From assembly GCA_024225895.1 (NCBI GenBank), contig JAAEMC010000712.1, forward strand, positions 1 to 19,111: 19,111 nucleotides of DNA, given 5' to 3'. The DNA is from Desulfobacteraceae bacterium. GTDB taxonomy: Bacteria; Desulfobacterota; Desulfobacteria; Desulfobacterales; Desulfobacteraceae. This document shows, in pieces, positions 1 through 7,268 of this stretch; positions within the stretch are counted from its first letter, which is position 1, and every line of letters begins with the position of its first letter. The notes below the pieces were generated by a model. It saw only the letters and a program-made list of their open reading frames with translations. It did no database searches and had not been told where the DNA came from. The position numbers and the translations under genes are program-made.

Positions 1-60
1 ATTCAATAAAAGAGCTGTTTTAATAATAATTACTTGACGAACAATGAATTCACATTTATA

Positions 61-78
61 ATTCGAAACATGTCGAAC
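61..78. promoter_or_regulatory. Putative ArsR-type operator, copy 1
   Basis: ATTCGAAACATGTCGAAC contains the inverted repeat TTCGA-N6-TCGAA and overlaps the proposed ATG of the ArsR gene. Aligned without gaps it shares TTCGAAA, a T and TCGA with the site at 443–460 in front of the next gene. A further shared word, ACGAACAAyGAA, lies at 37–48 and at 471–482. Binding by the adjacent repressor is inferred. Confidence 0.45.
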
Positions 79-405
79 TTTGAAACAACTATTAATGATG
101 ATAAAAAAATTAAAACTTTTTCACGGATATTTAAAGCCCTGTCCAATCCCAACCGGCTGAAAATTATGTTGGAATTAACCAGCTGCCATAAAGGCCAAGA
201 ATCATTCTCAGCCAGCATGGATGCGGACCAGGTGGAAAACTGCCAGCAAGAGTTTGCCCGGGAACTGGGTCTGGCACCCTCCACCATATCCCATCATTTC
301 AAAGAACTCAGGAGAGCAGGCCTTTTAAAAATAAAAAGAGAAGGCAAAAGTTTTATTGTCTGGGTGGACAAGGAGGTTGTTGAATCCATCCGACAGCTAT
401 TTTGA
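70..405 (+). CDS. ArsR-family winged-helix transcriptional repressor
   Basis: A small (111 aa from ATG 70) winged-helix DNA-binding protein. The segment FKALSNPNRLKIMLEL is the typical ArsR/SmtB first helix, and LGLAPSTISHHFKELRRAGL is the recognition helix, followed by a beta-wing (IKREGKSFIVWVD). Two cysteines (in TSCHKG and VENCQQ) flank a stretch inserted before the recognition helix and could sense a metal or redox signal, but no classical CxC metal site is visible. A TTG at 34 would add 12 residues; neither start has a clear Shine–Dalgarno. ATG 70 is preferred because of protein length and because a palindrome (61–78) overlaps it, as expected for autorepression. It lies 92 bp before a flavin reductase gene with a similar palindrome, its probable target. 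The inducer is unknown. Confidence 0.85.
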   Translation: MSNFETTINDDKKIKTFSRIFKALSNPNRLKIMLELTSCHKGQESFSASMDADQVENCQQEFARELGLAPSTISHHFKELRRAGLLKIKREGKSFIVWVDKEVVESIRQLF

Positions 406-442
406 CTTTGGTTCTGCCGTATCCTGTTTTTTTGGTTGTTTA

Positions 443-460
443 CTTCGAAAGTTTTCGATG
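443..460. promoter_or_regulatory. Putative ArsR-type operator, copy 2
   Basis: CTTCGAAAGTTTTCGATG holds the perfect palindrome TCGAAA-GT-TTTCGA and lies 38 bp upstream of the flavin reductase ATG. It resembles the site at 61–78. The ACGAACAACGAA word follows at 471–482. This supports one repressor controlling both genes; not tested. Confidence 0.45.
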
Positions 461-497
461 TTTAAATTTTACGAACAACGAAAGAAAGGAGCTACAA

Positions 498-1061
498 ATG
501 AAAATCACTGCTATTTTAGGAAGTCCCAGGAAAAAAGGTGTCAGTTCATCCATTGCGCTCAGTTTTTTAGAGAAAGCCAAAACCCTTGGTGCTGATGCCA
601 ATTACCATGTTTTAAACAAGATGACGTATCAGGGGTGCCAGGCCTGTTCCGCTTGTAAATCAACCCGGGAAGATTGTGCGTTCAATGATGATCTTACGCC
701 TGTTTTAAAAGATATAGAGACTTCTGACATCACAGTTTTCGCTACCCCAATTTATTACGGGGATGTCACAGGCCAGTTTAAAACATTTTTTGACCGGACA
801 TGGTCTTTTGTCAAACCAGATTACATGACGAACCCTTCACCTGTCCGGCTGGATAAAGGCAAAAAAGCCTTGCTGATCATCAGCCAAGGCTATGAAGAAG
901 AAAAACACAGGGATGTTCCTGAAAAATATATGGATTTCCTGAAAATGTACGGGTATGAAACGCATTTGATCCGATCTGTGGAAAGCAATATGGATGACGA
1001 TGAAAAAATGAAACCCTTGATTGAGCGTGCCAAGGATCTGGCCACTGAAATGCTTGCATAA
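498..1061 (+). CDS. NADPH-dependent FMN reductase / iron-sulfur flavoprotein-like protein
   Basis: A 187-aa flavodoxin-fold protein. It opens with MKITAILGSPRKKGVSS, the FMN phosphate-binding loop of the NADPH-dependent FMN reductase family, and continues with TPIYYGDVTGQFKTFFDRTW, which contacts the flavin ring. A CQACSACKSTREDC segment (C-x2-C-x2-C-x6-C) resembles the compact cluster motif of archaeal-type iron-sulfur flavoproteins, though spacing differs by one residue from the motif I know, so a [4Fe-4S] cluster is possible rather than certain. The start at ATG 498 is set by GGAG at 488–491; the in-frame TTG at 402 has no such support. A likely role is electron transfer or detoxifying reduction of a small compound, induced through the upstream ArsR repressor. 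The substrate cannot be told from sequence. Confidence 0.85.
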   Translation: MKITAILGSPRKKGVSSSIALSFLEKAKTLGADANYHVLNKMTYQGCQACSACKSTREDCAFNDDLTPVLKDIETSDITVFATPIYYGDVTGQFKTFFDRTWSFVKPDYMTNPSPVRLDKGKKALLIISQGYEEEKHRDVPEKYMDFLKMYGYETHLIRSVESNMDDDEKMKPLIERAKDLATEMLA

Positions 1062-1066
1062 CTTTT

Positions 1067-1103
1067 TTCCCTAAAGCCTGTCACCGCAGCAGGCTTTAGG
1101 GAA
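1067..1103 (+). terminator. Hairpin terminator after the flavin reductase gene
   Basis: A perfect 14-bp stem (1067–1080 with 1090–1103, core CCCTAAAGCCTG/CAGGCTTTAGGG) with a 9-nt loop begins 5 nt after the stop codon. There is no U-tract after the stem on the plus strand, so it may stop transcription inefficiently or mainly protect the 3' end. Confidence 0.6.
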
Positions 1104-1190
1104 TCCCCAAGGATCGGATCTGTCTTATCCGGATATTTCAGGCGAACCCTATCCCCGCACCAATTAATTACTTAATTTATCCAAAAGATT

Positions 1191-1219
1191 TTGACTAATA
1201 CTGCCGGATAATATATAGT
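1191..1219 (+). promoter_or_regulatory. Sigma-70-type promoter for the GAF-domain gene
   Basis: TTGACT (1191–1196), a 17-nt spacer and TATAGT (1214–1219) make a good sigma-70 match. It would leave a leader of about 185 nt before the ATG at 1413. The rest of the 1104–1412 gap shows no gene, tRNA or riboswitch I can recognise. Confidence 0.45.
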
Positions 1220-1412
1220 AAATTTAACTTACAGTTGGCATCACATTCATTTTCGAATTGGGTTGCGGACTTCTTTCAAACACGCTGAGAATTCTCTCTA
1301 ATCGCATCTCTGGTCTTGAGTTTGGCATGTACCACCTGAAATTTTGATTTTTAATCACCATTGTTTTTTTACAAACGTGAAGATCATAATTTAACTTGAA
1401 AGGAGGTCATTA

Positions 1413-2030
1413 ATGGAAGATCACTCCATGTATTACGACACCATCGTCAAAGTAACCAATGCAATTTCCCATTGCAAGGATCCGGAGGAAGTCGCCTTGC
1501 TTACGGCAGAAAGCGTTAAAACAGCGTTTAAAGCCAAAGGGTGCTCGGTCTTTCTTGTGGACAGAACAACCCGTGAGCTGGGTTTGGTCGCATCTAATGG
1601 CTTAAGCCAGGAATACCTCACCAAAGGGCCTATCCATTTTATGCAGACCATTGCAGAAGCAAAGGATGCTGTTCCCATCGCCATTTACGACGTCCTTGAT
1701 GACCCGAGAATTCAGTATCCGGAACAGGCTTCAAAGGAAGGGATTTCCTCCCTGCTGGGTGTTCCCATTATCAGTCATGATAAAATTATTGGGGCACTGC
1801 GTGTCTATACAGCTGAACCATGGGAATTTTCAGTCAGTGATATCACCCTGATCCAGGCGGTGGCCCTGATTTGCGGTATGGCTATGGATATGTGCCGAAT
1901 GTATAAAGGCTTTAAAACAAGCATTGAAGTGCTTAAAAACATGCGGGACATCAGTTCTTACGGCAGTAATAAATGGACGCCCTATGAGGGAGTTCCCAAA
2001 AGTGTGGATCCGACTACCACAAAATATTAA
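1413..2030 (+). CDS. Stand-alone GAF-domain protein
   Basis: A 205-aa cytoplasmic protein consisting almost entirely of one GAF domain, a small-molecule or redox sensing fold. Family features include VALLTAESVKTAFKAKGCSV near the N terminus, the central KEGISSLLGVPIISHDKIIG strand–loop–strand, and ALRVYT followed by a C-terminal helix. No kinase, cyclase or DNA-binding output domain is attached; the last 40 residues (SSYGSNKWTPYEGVP...) are probably flexible. The start is fixed by an excellent AAGGAGGT at 1400–1407. It is monocistronic between two hairpins and convergent with the mdh genes, so it probably works in trans with some signalling partner. Ligand and target are unknown. Confidence 0.8.
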   Translation: MEDHSMYYDTIVKVTNAISHCKDPEEVALLTAESVKTAFKAKGCSVFLVDRTTRELGLVASNGLSQEYLTKGPIHFMQTIAEAKDAVPIAIYDVLDDPRIQYPEQASKEGISSLLGVPIISHDKIIGALRVYTAEPWEFSVSDITLIQAVALICGMAMDMCRMYKGFKTSIEVLKNMRDISSYGSNKWTPYEGVPKSVDPTTTKY

Positions 2031-2051
2031 AACATTCTTAATCGATTTTTG

Positions 2052-2113
2052 CCCGGAGGTGCAGGGGAGCAGAATGGGGGTCCAAGGTCAGACCCCCATC
2101 CCTGCTATCCGGG
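2052..2113. terminator. Bidirectional terminator hairpin between GAF and mdh genes
   Basis: Nested complementary blocks form a long imperfect hairpin: CCCGGA/TCCGGG (2052–2057, 2108–2113), GCAGGG/CCCTGC (2061–2066, 2100–2105) and ATGGGGGTC/GACCCCCAT (2074–2082, 2091–2099). It lies between convergent genes and overlaps the stop codon of the minus-strand mdh gene. TTTTT at 2046–2050 gives a U-tract only some distance away on the minus-strand transcript. Confidence 0.6.
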
Positions 2114-3043
2114 AGTATAAAAGGATCGAAGGGTTTCAACCCCTTCTTTCACACCTTTGGCAGATGCGTCCAATGCTGTTTTTTCCCCAGGGGTTAAATC
2201 CAATTCAATGATCTTTTCTGCACCATTTTTTCCCAATAATACAGGTACGCCAAGAAAAATATCATTATACCCATACTCACCTCTTAGGTATGCAGATACC
2301 GGAACCACCCTTTTTTCATCCTTGACAATGGCTTCCACCATCTTGGCGGTTGAAGCGCCTGGTGCATAAAAAGCACTACCCTGTTTCAGGAGTGAAACGA
2401 TTTCTCCGCCGCCGGTCCGGGTGCGGTTAATGAGTTGTTCTATGGTTTCGTCATCTAAAAGTTCCTGGATCGGTACACCACTTACCCTTGTAAACCGTGA
2501 AAGCGGTACCATACTATCCCCATGACCGCCTAGAACCATTGCCATAACATCACCGGGCCAGACACCTAATTTTTCGGCAATAAAATACCGGAACCGGGTG
2601 GAATCCAGAACCCCGGCCATTCCGATAACCCGTTTCAAGGCGAATCCGGATTCCTGCAATGTGACCATGGCAATGATATCCAACGGGTTTGACACGACAA
2701 TTACAATGGCATTGGGCGCATATTCAGCAATAGCCTGGGCAGCTTTTTTGGCAATATCCACATTGATTTTCATCAAATCCATCCGGTCCATGCCAGGTTT
2801 TCTCGGGATACCGGCAGTTATCACCACTACATCTGAATCTTTAATGTCCTTATAATCATTTGTCCCGGAAATATGTACACTGTATTTTCTCATGGGCGCA
2901 GCATGTAAATAATCCAATGCCTTTGCCTGGGGAAGGCCTTCCACAACATCAACCATGACAATATCTGCCAGGTTTTTTTCTGCAATATAATAGACGGCAG
3001 TAGCACCCACATGCCCTGAACCGATTATCGATACTTTATGCAT
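2105..3043 (-). CDS. mdh: Malate dehydrogenase (LDH-like, NAD-dependent)
   Basis: A 312-aa cytoplasmic enzyme interconverting malate and oxaloacetate with NAD(H). The nucleotide-binding GSGHVG lies near residues 8–13 and an Asp at about 32 ends strand beta-2, favouring NAD. The active-site loop GIPRKPGMDRMD carries Arg81 and Arg87, the pattern of malate rather than lactate specificity. SNPLD holds Asn119, LDSTR holds Asp147/Arg150, and GGHGDSM holds the catalytic His174. Length fits the LDH-like MDH class. The ATG overlaps the stop of the upstream mdh-like gene by one base (TAATG), so translation is probably coupled. In complete-oxidizing sulfate reducers it would serve the TCA cycle or anaplerosis. 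Confidence 0.93.
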   Translation of the reverse strand: MHKVSIIGSGHVGATAVYYIAEKNLADIVMVDVVEGLPQAKALDYLHAAPMRKYSVHISGTNDYKDIKDSDVVVITAGIPRKPGMDRMDLMKINVDIAKKAAQAIAEYAPNAIVIVVSNPLDIIAMVTLQESGFALKRVIGMAGVLDSTRFRYFIAEKLGVWPGDVMAMVLGGHGDSMVPLSRFTRVSGVPIQELLDDETIEQLINRTRTGGGEIVSLLKQGSAFYAPGASTAKMVEAIVKDEKRVVPVSAYLRGEYGYNDIFLGVPVLLGKNGAEKIIELDLTPGEKTALDASAKGVKEGVETLRSFYTPG

Positions 3044-3951
3044 TACTTGGCCTCCTTCATTGTCTGGGTTATCAATTGGGCGGATTTCTTCAAAATATCA
3101 ACCTCCCGGGAATTTAAAGCAGGCTCGATGGTTTTTGAGATCCCATCCTTTCCAATAATGGCCGGAAGGGACAATGCCACATCTGAGATGCCGAACTGGC
3201 CGGACAACGCATGGGATACAGACATCAGACGTCCGGTATTCAGGCAGATGGCCTCTGCCAGATCTGCGGCCACGGCTGAAGGTCCGTAATATGCGCTGGC
3301 ACGTCCTGCCAGCTCCACTATTAAAGCACCTGCATTCCGGGTCTGTTCAAGCAACTCATTGATCTTTTCAGGCGGCATGAAATTGTCAATGGAGACACCG
3401 GACACACAACAATAATCTTTGAGAAGAATCATATCATCCGTGTGCCTGCCCACGACCTGAGCAGCCACATTTTCCATGGAAACTTTTAATTCCTGGGCAA
3501 TTAGATACCTTAACCGTGTTGCATCCAGCACACCGCCAAGGCCAATCACCTGTGAGGACAAAAGATTTGATTCTTGCACAAACAATGTAGTTAAAAGATC
3601 CACCGGTTCTGATACGATTACAACTTTTGTGTTGGGATTGGTAATCTTTGAGGCATATGCACTGATTATTTTTTTATTCTCTTGAAAAAGGGAGTCCCGT
3701 TTCATGCCGGATTTTCGAACTGCGCCAGCCGTAATGATTACGATGTTGCAGTCCAAAATATCTTCTGCCTTATCCGTTCCCCGGATTTTTGTCCGGTAAC
3801 CGCGTATGGGAGCGGCTTCCATCATATCCAGAGCCTTTCCTTTGGCCATTCCTTCCTGGATGTCATATAAAATGATGTGGTCCACACCTTTTTCAGCCAG
3901 GAAAAAAGCGGTATTTGCCCCTACATTTCCACTGCCGATTATTCCGATCAT
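3043..3951 (-). CDS. Divergent malate dehydrogenase-like paralog
   Basis: A 302-aa member of the same LDH/MDH family as its downstream neighbour, with Rossmann GSGNVG at 6–11 and Asp30 for NAD. It keeps Arg79 and Arg85 of the substrate loop (AVRKSGMKRD), Asp143/Arg146 (VLDATR) and His170. However, the near-invariant Asn in SNP is Glu115 (VVIVSEPVD), and the usual GGHGDSM is GRHTDDM. These changes would alter substrate-carboxylate binding, so activity on malate is doubtful; it may act on another 2-hydroxy acid, or form a regulatory or mixed oligomer with the canonical MDH. AGGAGGT sits before the ATG. The reading frame is intact and normal in length, arguing against a decaying pseudogene. Confidence 0.85.
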   Translation of the reverse strand: MIGIIGSGNVGANTAFFLAEKGVDHIILYDIQEGMAKGKALDMMEAAPIRGYRTKIRGTDKAEDILDCNIVIITAGAVRKSGMKRDSLFQENKKIISAYASKITNPNTKVVIVSEPVDLLTTLFVQESNLLSSQVIGLGGVLDATRLRYLIAQELKVSMENVAAQVVGRHTDDMILLKDYCCVSGVSIDNFMPPEKINELLEQTRNAGALIVELAGRASAYYGPSAVAADLAEAICLNTGRLMSVSHALSGQFGISDVALSLPAIIGKDGISKTIEPALNSREVDILKKSAQLITQTMKEAK

Positions 3952-4010
3952 TTAAGACCTCCTGTTATTTATTAACCAAGAATTAATTGAATAGTAAACA
4001 ACTCGTATGG

Positions 4011-4670
4011 TTACTCATTCATAATAAAATCAAGGATCAAGGGTATCAATTCATCCTTATATTCTGTCTCAAACAATTGTTGTGCATGGGCACTTCCCTC
4101 ATAAACTTTTAAAGTCCTGGGGTCATCTGATTTATCATATAATGACTGCATTTCACTTAGCGATACAAATGTATCCTCAGAGGCCGCAACAAACAGCTTT
4201 TTGATTTTCTTATTCTGAACAGGTTTGCCCAGGTATGGTGCAAGCGCAACGACTAAGTTGATATTTGGTTTGGGATTTTTGGCAAGGGTTGTGAGAACTG
4301 AGCCGCCTCCTGCACTGCCCCCGACCAAGCCGATCCGATCAAACCCCTTTTTCTCAAGAAATGTAATAGCAGCCAAAATAATGTGCTCTGACTGATTGCC
4401 CAAACAAAGAGAAGCGATCTTTTTTTTCTGAAGCTGATCTGCCAGAAATGACCAGCTCGTATAACTGAAATTCATCCCTGGGACAAAGACAACCGCCTTC
4501 TTTCCATCTGCCTTAAAGAATCCTGCATCGCTGTTGTACCATCCATTGGCTGATTGAAGGTTTATTTTTTCATAATCATATTTTTCCTCAGCTGCTGCAG
4601 TTTGGATCAGGCTGATCCCAAGAAAAAGTATTATCATCATTTGAAAGACATTTCTAACAGTACTATCCAT
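4011..4670 (-). CDS. Secreted or membrane-anchored alpha/beta hydrolase
   Basis: A 219-aa protein starting with a hydrophobic segment at about residues 9–27 (VFQMMIILFLGISLIQTAAA) ending in an AxA-like signal-peptidase site. The remainder is a small alpha/beta-hydrolase domain: oxyanion-side VFVPGMNFSYTSW (62–74), nucleophile elbow GGSAGGG with Ser119, probable acid Asp166 in ASEDTF and His195 in GSAHAQ. It resembles dienelactone hydrolase/esterase-like enzymes, probably periplasmic. The substrate is unknown. It is transcribed in the same direction as the two mdh genes 59 bp downstream, with no clear terminator between, so it may share their transcript. Confidence 0.75.
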   Translation of the reverse strand: MDSTVRNVFQMMIILFLGISLIQTAAAEEKYDYEKINLQSANGWYNSDAGFFKADGKKAVVFVPGMNFSYTSWSFLADQLQKKKIASLCLGNQSEHIILAAITFLEKKGFDRIGLVGGSAGGGSVLTTLAKNPKPNINLVVALAPYLGKPVQNKKIKKLFVAASEDTFVSLSEMQSLYDKSDDPRTLKVYEGSAHAQQLFETEYKDELIPLILDFIMNE

Positions 4671-5014
4671 AATTTCCTTCTCCTAAGTTAAGCAGTTACC
4701 GATAGAGGGTATAAAGGCTATCTTCGGATCAACAATTCATACAGTCTTTCTTTACCTGCTGACACGAAAAAGTTCATACCATTCTATACAAATTGCTTTC
4801 GGCTGTTTTTAGATTTGAAAATTAGACAAGTCAGAATGTGGCGACCGGCAATTGATTTACGAGCTATAGCAGCGGCATCTGTTTGATCATTAAGCACAGC
4901 CAAATTTGAATCCCAGATTGGATAAGAAAAGATAATCCTTTCAGTATCTGGATATTCAAACTTCTTATTTCAAGACCGGCGGGTTGTCAAGCAGATGAAG
5001 ATATAAAATAATAA
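4671..5014. other. Gene-poor intergenic region
   Basis: No full gene is supported here. A minus-strand frame without a start codon (4784–4969, 61 residues between stops) translates to a protein-like but unrecognised sequence. No RNA gene or repeat was seen. Confidence 0.5.
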
Positions 5015-5060
5015 AAAAGGGATTGCCTTTCGGGTCAAAGACCCTTTGGCAATCCCTTTT
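5015..5060 (-). terminator. Rho-independent terminator of the met/hdr operon
   Basis: AAAAGGGATTGCC (5015–5027) pairs with GGCAATCCCTTTT (5048–5060), enclosing a second small stem GGGTC-AAA-GACCC. Read on the minus strand, the stem is followed by a run of T residues (TTTTTTATTATTTT). It begins 17 bp after the metF stop codon and is the clearest terminator in the window. Confidence 0.9.
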
Positions 5061-5077
5061 AATGCTTTACTAAATTT

Positions 5078-6010
5078 TTAAACTACAGGCCTGGGAAGCA
5101 CATTTGCCCTTTTAGCAATCTCGGGAACCATATGCTCCCATTCAATTGCCATCATGTGGACACCTGCCACACCTTCCATTTCCTTGAATTCTTCAACCTG
5201 CTCAAGGGCAAATTTAATTCCCTCTTCTGCCTGGTCTTTTTTATCAACACCTTTAAGGCGTTTGATCAAAGAATCAGGAATATCCATACCCGGAACAAAT
5301 TTGGACATAAAATTTGCCATACCGGCATTCTTCATAGGCGTTACCCCGGCAAGAATATAGCATTTTTCATGGAGACCCATGTCCACGGTCTTTTTCATAA
5401 AATCCCTGAATTTTTCCATATTAAATATACACTGGGTCTGAATAAAATCAGCACCAGCTTCTATTTTATTGGCAAGTCTGTATACCCTGTATTCATAAGG
5501 ATCGGCAAAGGGATTTGCTGCGGCTCCAATGAACATTTTGGGAGGAACATCAATATCTTCATCATTTAAAAATTTACCCTCATCCCTCATTTTCTTTACC
5601 ATGGCAATCAATTGCATGGAGTCGATATCATGAACATTTTTTGCATCTGGATGGTTTCCAAATGTCTGATGATCACCTGAAAGACAGAGCATATTCCTGA
5701 TACCCAGTGCATATGCCCCCAGGATATCACTCATCATGGCCAGACGATTTCTGTCACGGCAAACCATCTGGAAATTAGGCTCAAGCCCTTCTTCAATCAT
5801 CAGGGCTGATCCTGCAATGGAAGACATCCTTACCACTGCTGTCTGATTATCTGTCATATTTACAGCATCTACATTGCCTTTCAGATGGCTTAATTTTTCT
5901 TTGAGATGCTCAACATTTGCACCTTTTGGTGGTCCGCATTCTCCTGTAAAAGCGAAATGTCCTGCTGCTAGAACCTTTTCAAGATTACTGCCAGATTTGA
6001 GTTCAGTCAT
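5078..6010 (-). CDS. metF: Methylenetetrahydrofolate reductase (MetF), Wood–Ljungdahl type
   Basis: A 310-aa TIM-barrel flavoenzyme that interconverts 5,10-methylene-H4folate and 5-methyl-H4folate. Family marks are FTGECGPPKGAN with the conserved acidic residue Glu24, AVNMTDNQTAVVRMSS, CLSGDH (FAD-side loop), GAAANPF, and GADFIQTQCIFNMEKF near residue 190. It is the last gene of the operon, 21 bp after metV, with AAAGGAGAG before the ATG. The pairing with MetV, HdrA/BC and MvhD matches the complex described in acetogens such as Moorella, in which MetF does not use NAD(P)H directly but exchanges electrons through MetV. In a complete-oxidizing sulfate reducer the reaction would run in the methyl-oxidizing direction. 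Confidence 0.93.
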   Translation of the reverse strand: MTELKSGSNLEKVLAAGHFAFTGECGPPKGANVEHLKEKLSHLKGNVDAVNMTDNQTAVVRMSSIAGSALMIEEGLEPNFQMVCRDRNRLAMMSDILGAYALGIRNMLCLSGDHQTFGNHPDAKNVHDIDSMQLIAMVKKMRDEGKFLNDEDIDVPPKMFIGAAANPFADPYEYRVYRLANKIEAGADFIQTQCIFNMEKFRDFMKKTVDMGLHEKCYILAGVTPMKNAGMANFMSKFVPGMDIPDSLIKRLKGVDKKDQAEEGIKFALEQVEEFKEMEGVAGVHMMAIEWEHMVPEIAKRANVLPRPVV

Positions 6011-6031
6011 TTTGGTTCTCTCCTTTGTGTT

Positions 6032-6709
6032 TTATATGTTCCCCTGAACCAATTCTTCTCTAATACTTCTCCTGGGGCCGCCATCTCTGGCTGTTTTCCA
6101 GCTCTTGGCACCCTTTACGCCAAGGAGATCTTCCAGCTGTCCCTGCTCCATTTTCTTTCTGACAATGGAATCCCAGATGCATTCGGTATCTTTGTTTATT
6201 TCACAGTTACCATTGGATGACCCACCGCAAGGACCATGCAAAAGGCTTTTGGCACATCGTGCAATGGGACACAGCCCTCCGAAATTATGGATGCCGCAGG
6301 TGCCGCATCCGGCGCACCTCTCCTCCCACACCCCATGCTCGGTCGCACCACCAAAAAAGGTAGTGTTCACAGCAGGATAAAATTTTTGTTCCTTGTAGGC
6401 TTCCGACAAAAATTGCGGGCCAACGCCGCACGCCATTGAGATAACAGCATCATAATCATTCACGGTCTCACTGATCTGTTCCACATACTCCCTGTCGCAC
6501 TGTCTTTCAAGCACATGAGTATCGATGTCGATCTCTTTACCAGCTTTTTTCCGGGCAATCTTCATAGATGAGGCCAGAATTTCAACTTCCTTGAGCCCCC
6601 CGGTATTACAGACAGTAACACACCCTTTACATCCGACGAGGAGGATTTTTTTATCCCCTTCAACCATCGCTAATATCTCATCAAGAGACTTACGATCTGC
6701 AACTATCAT
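6032..6709 (-). CDS. metV: MetV, zinc/iron-sulfur partner of MetF
   Basis: A 225-aa cysteine-rich protein of the MetV family (related to the methylene-H4folate reductase C-terminal zinc-binding domain). Thirteen cysteines are seen: VGCKGCVTVC (27, 30, 34), Cys71, Cys94 in MACGVG, CAGCGTCG (132, 135, 138), Cys147 and 152 in GGLCPIARC, then HGPCGGSSNGNC (161, 169) and Cys177. In acetogens MetV forms a heterodimer with MetF and supplies zinc and [4Fe-4S] centres for electron delivery to the MetF flavin. AGAGGTG precedes the ATG. It lies between mvhD and metF, which fits an electron path from MvhD/Hdr through MetV to MetF. Confidence 0.9.
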   Translation of the reverse strand: MIVADRKSLDEILAMVEGDKKILLVGCKGCVTVCNTGGLKEVEILASSMKIARKKAGKEIDIDTHVLERQCDREYVEQISETVNDYDAVISMACGVGPQFLSEAYKEQKFYPAVNTTFFGGATEHGVWEERCAGCGTCGIHNFGGLCPIARCAKSLLHGPCGGSSNGNCEINKDTECIWDSIVRKKMEQGQLEDLLGVKGAKSWKTARDGGPRRSIREELVQGNI

Positions 6710-6797
6710 TATTCACCTCTTATTTGGTTGATTTGGCCGGTCCACCAGATGAACTCGGGTTGAACCGGCACAAAATTCGGTATTTTAAACATTTCCC

Positions 6798-7223
6798 TTA
6801 AGCCGCATTGCTATTTTTTATGGGTGTTGGCCCCAATTGCCTGATCTGGTCAACCATCTCATTGGCAATCTCGGCAAATCTTGCCCCTTGAGCCGACGAA
6901 AGATTATACATTTCGACCCGTTCGGATTCAATACCCAATTCCTCAAGGATCTTTTTAACATACTTCACCTTTCTTTTGGCCTTTAGATTGCCTTCTATGT
7001 AATGGCATTCCCCTTCAAGGCAACCTGCCACATATACACCGTCTGCTCCATCCTCCATTGCATTTAAAAGATGGATAATATCCACTCTTCCCGTGCATGG
7101 TACCTGAATAATCTTCACTTCAGCAGGATAGGTCAATCTCATGGAACCTGCCAGGTCCCCGGCTGCATACGCTCAATATTGGCAGCAAAAAGCAATGATT
7201 TTCGGTTCAAATTCTTGCGTCAT
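6798..7223 (-). CDS. mvhD: MvhD-type electron-transfer subunit, selenoprotein with UGA at codon 17
   Basis: Read from ATG 7223 with one in-frame TGA (7173–7175) decoded as selenocysteine, this is a 141-aa MvhD/FrhD protein, a [2Fe-2S] subunit passing electrons between HdrA and a partner enzyme. The N terminus IIAFCCQY-Sec-AYAAGDLAGS matches the family pattern FCCxWCxYAGADLAG, with Sec17 in place of Cys. Downstream are VPCTGRVD and VAGCLEGECHYIEGN, both typical. Start 7223 is preferred over the Met at 7142 because an ACGGAGGT lies 8 nt before it, Met7142 has no Shine–Dalgarno, and the short form would lose the CC...C cluster ligands. A SECIS-like hairpin follows the UGA. MvhD selenoproteins are known in some methanogens and deltaproteobacteria. 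No MvhA/G hydrogenase genes are in the window. Confidence 0.88.
7143..7159 (-). promoter_or_regulatory. bSECIS-like hairpin in mvhD
   Basis: Read on the minus strand, GGGACCT (7159–7153) pairs with AGGTTCC (7149–7143; one G·U) around a GGC triloop. The stem starts 13 nt after the UGA and the apical G lies about 20 nt after it, within the usual bacterial SECIS spacing. The stem is inside the coding sequence, as in other bacterial selenoprotein genes. Confidence 0.7.
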
Positions 7224-7268
7224 AATTATTAACCTCCGTTAATCGAAGATGACTTGTAATTTTATTAA

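Noticed and set aside
402..497. N-terminal extension of the flavin reductase from TTG 402
   Set aside because: The extension is not flavodoxin-like, covers the putative operator, and ATG 498 has a good RBS and begins the flavin-binding motif.
6798..7142. Short MvhD starting at Met 7142
   Set aside because: No Shine–Dalgarno, and loss of the conserved N-terminal cysteine region; ATG 7223 has a strong RBS.
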